Of a DNA stretch of 6,300 bases, positions 6,274-6,300 are shown one piece after another. The notes beneath the pieces were generated by a model. It was not told where the DNA came from. It worked only from the letters and a program-made list of their open reading frames with translations, and did not search any database. The DNA is from an uncultured Spirochaetaceae bacterium (GTDB lineage Bacteria > Spirochaetota > Spirochaetia > Treponematales > Treponemataceae), in contig CADBRC010000121.1 in assembly GCA_902796985.1 (NCBI GenBank), forward strand, positions 1 to 6,300. Direction: 5' to 3'. Position 1 is the first letter of the stretch. Every line of letters begins with the position of its first letter. The position numbers were made by a program, and so were the translations under genes.

Positions 6274-6300
6274 GGTCGATTAGTGCAAAGGTCAGCACAG
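6274..6300 (+). tRNA. 5' part of a second tRNA, cut by the window end
   Basis: Seven bases after the tRNA-His, the sequence fits the start of a tRNA. A possible acceptor strand GGTCGAT (6274-6280) is followed by T8 and A9 (6281-6282). The D stem is GTGC/GCAC (6283-6286 with 6295-6298) with loop AAAGGTCA, giving the conserved A14, G18-G19 and A21. Base 26 is A and the window ends one base later. The anticodon lies outside, so the amino acid cannot be assigned. If correct, this is a tandem tRNA array continuing to the right. Confidence 0.6.

Noticed and set aside
1..6300. CRISPR array, insertion sequence or transposase
   Set aside because: No regularly spaced direct repeats, transposase motifs or paired terminal inverted repeats were found on reading through the window.

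Overview
The window is a dense, single-strand bacterial segment with high GC content. Four complete protein genes all lie on the + strand, with gaps of 9, 17 and -1 bases between them, followed by a tRNA array at the right edge. No promoter is visible in the first 51 bases, so the window probably opens inside an operon. The organism is not certain. GC content, the style of the MnmE protein, an Opp ATPase of the cysteine-free AmiE/OppD type and a tRNA without an encoded CCA all fit a Treponema-like spirochaete. A Firmicute cannot be excluded from sequence reading alone.

Left part (1-2550): a possible tail of an upstream reading frame (stop at 38-40) is followed by an oligopeptide-transporter ATPase (oppD, 52-1119). 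Next comes mnmE (1129-2550), the GTPase that modifies wobble uridine in certain tRNAs. The usual partner ATPase oppF is not between them.

Middle and right part (2568-6148): this is a two-gene unit joined by a 1-base stop/start overlap. The first gene encodes an unusual membrane protein in which a five-helix N-terminal module and a sixth anchor helix are joined to an alpha/beta hydrolase of the proline-iminopeptidase type (Ser327, Asp479, His509). The second encodes a seven-helix membrane hybrid histidine kinase (His275 to receiver Asp581). The coupling suggests a membrane hydrolase working with a sensor, for example making, removing or presenting a ligand. That is inference and is the best candidate here for an undescribed system.

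Right edge (6149-6300): after a short spacer with a hairpin there is a tRNA-His(GUG) sequence, then the 5' part of a second tRNA cut by the window end. The tRNA-His has a good D arm, anticodon arm and T arm. Its 5' acceptor strand does not pair with the 3' strand, as if a recombination joint falls at the 5' end of the tRNA.
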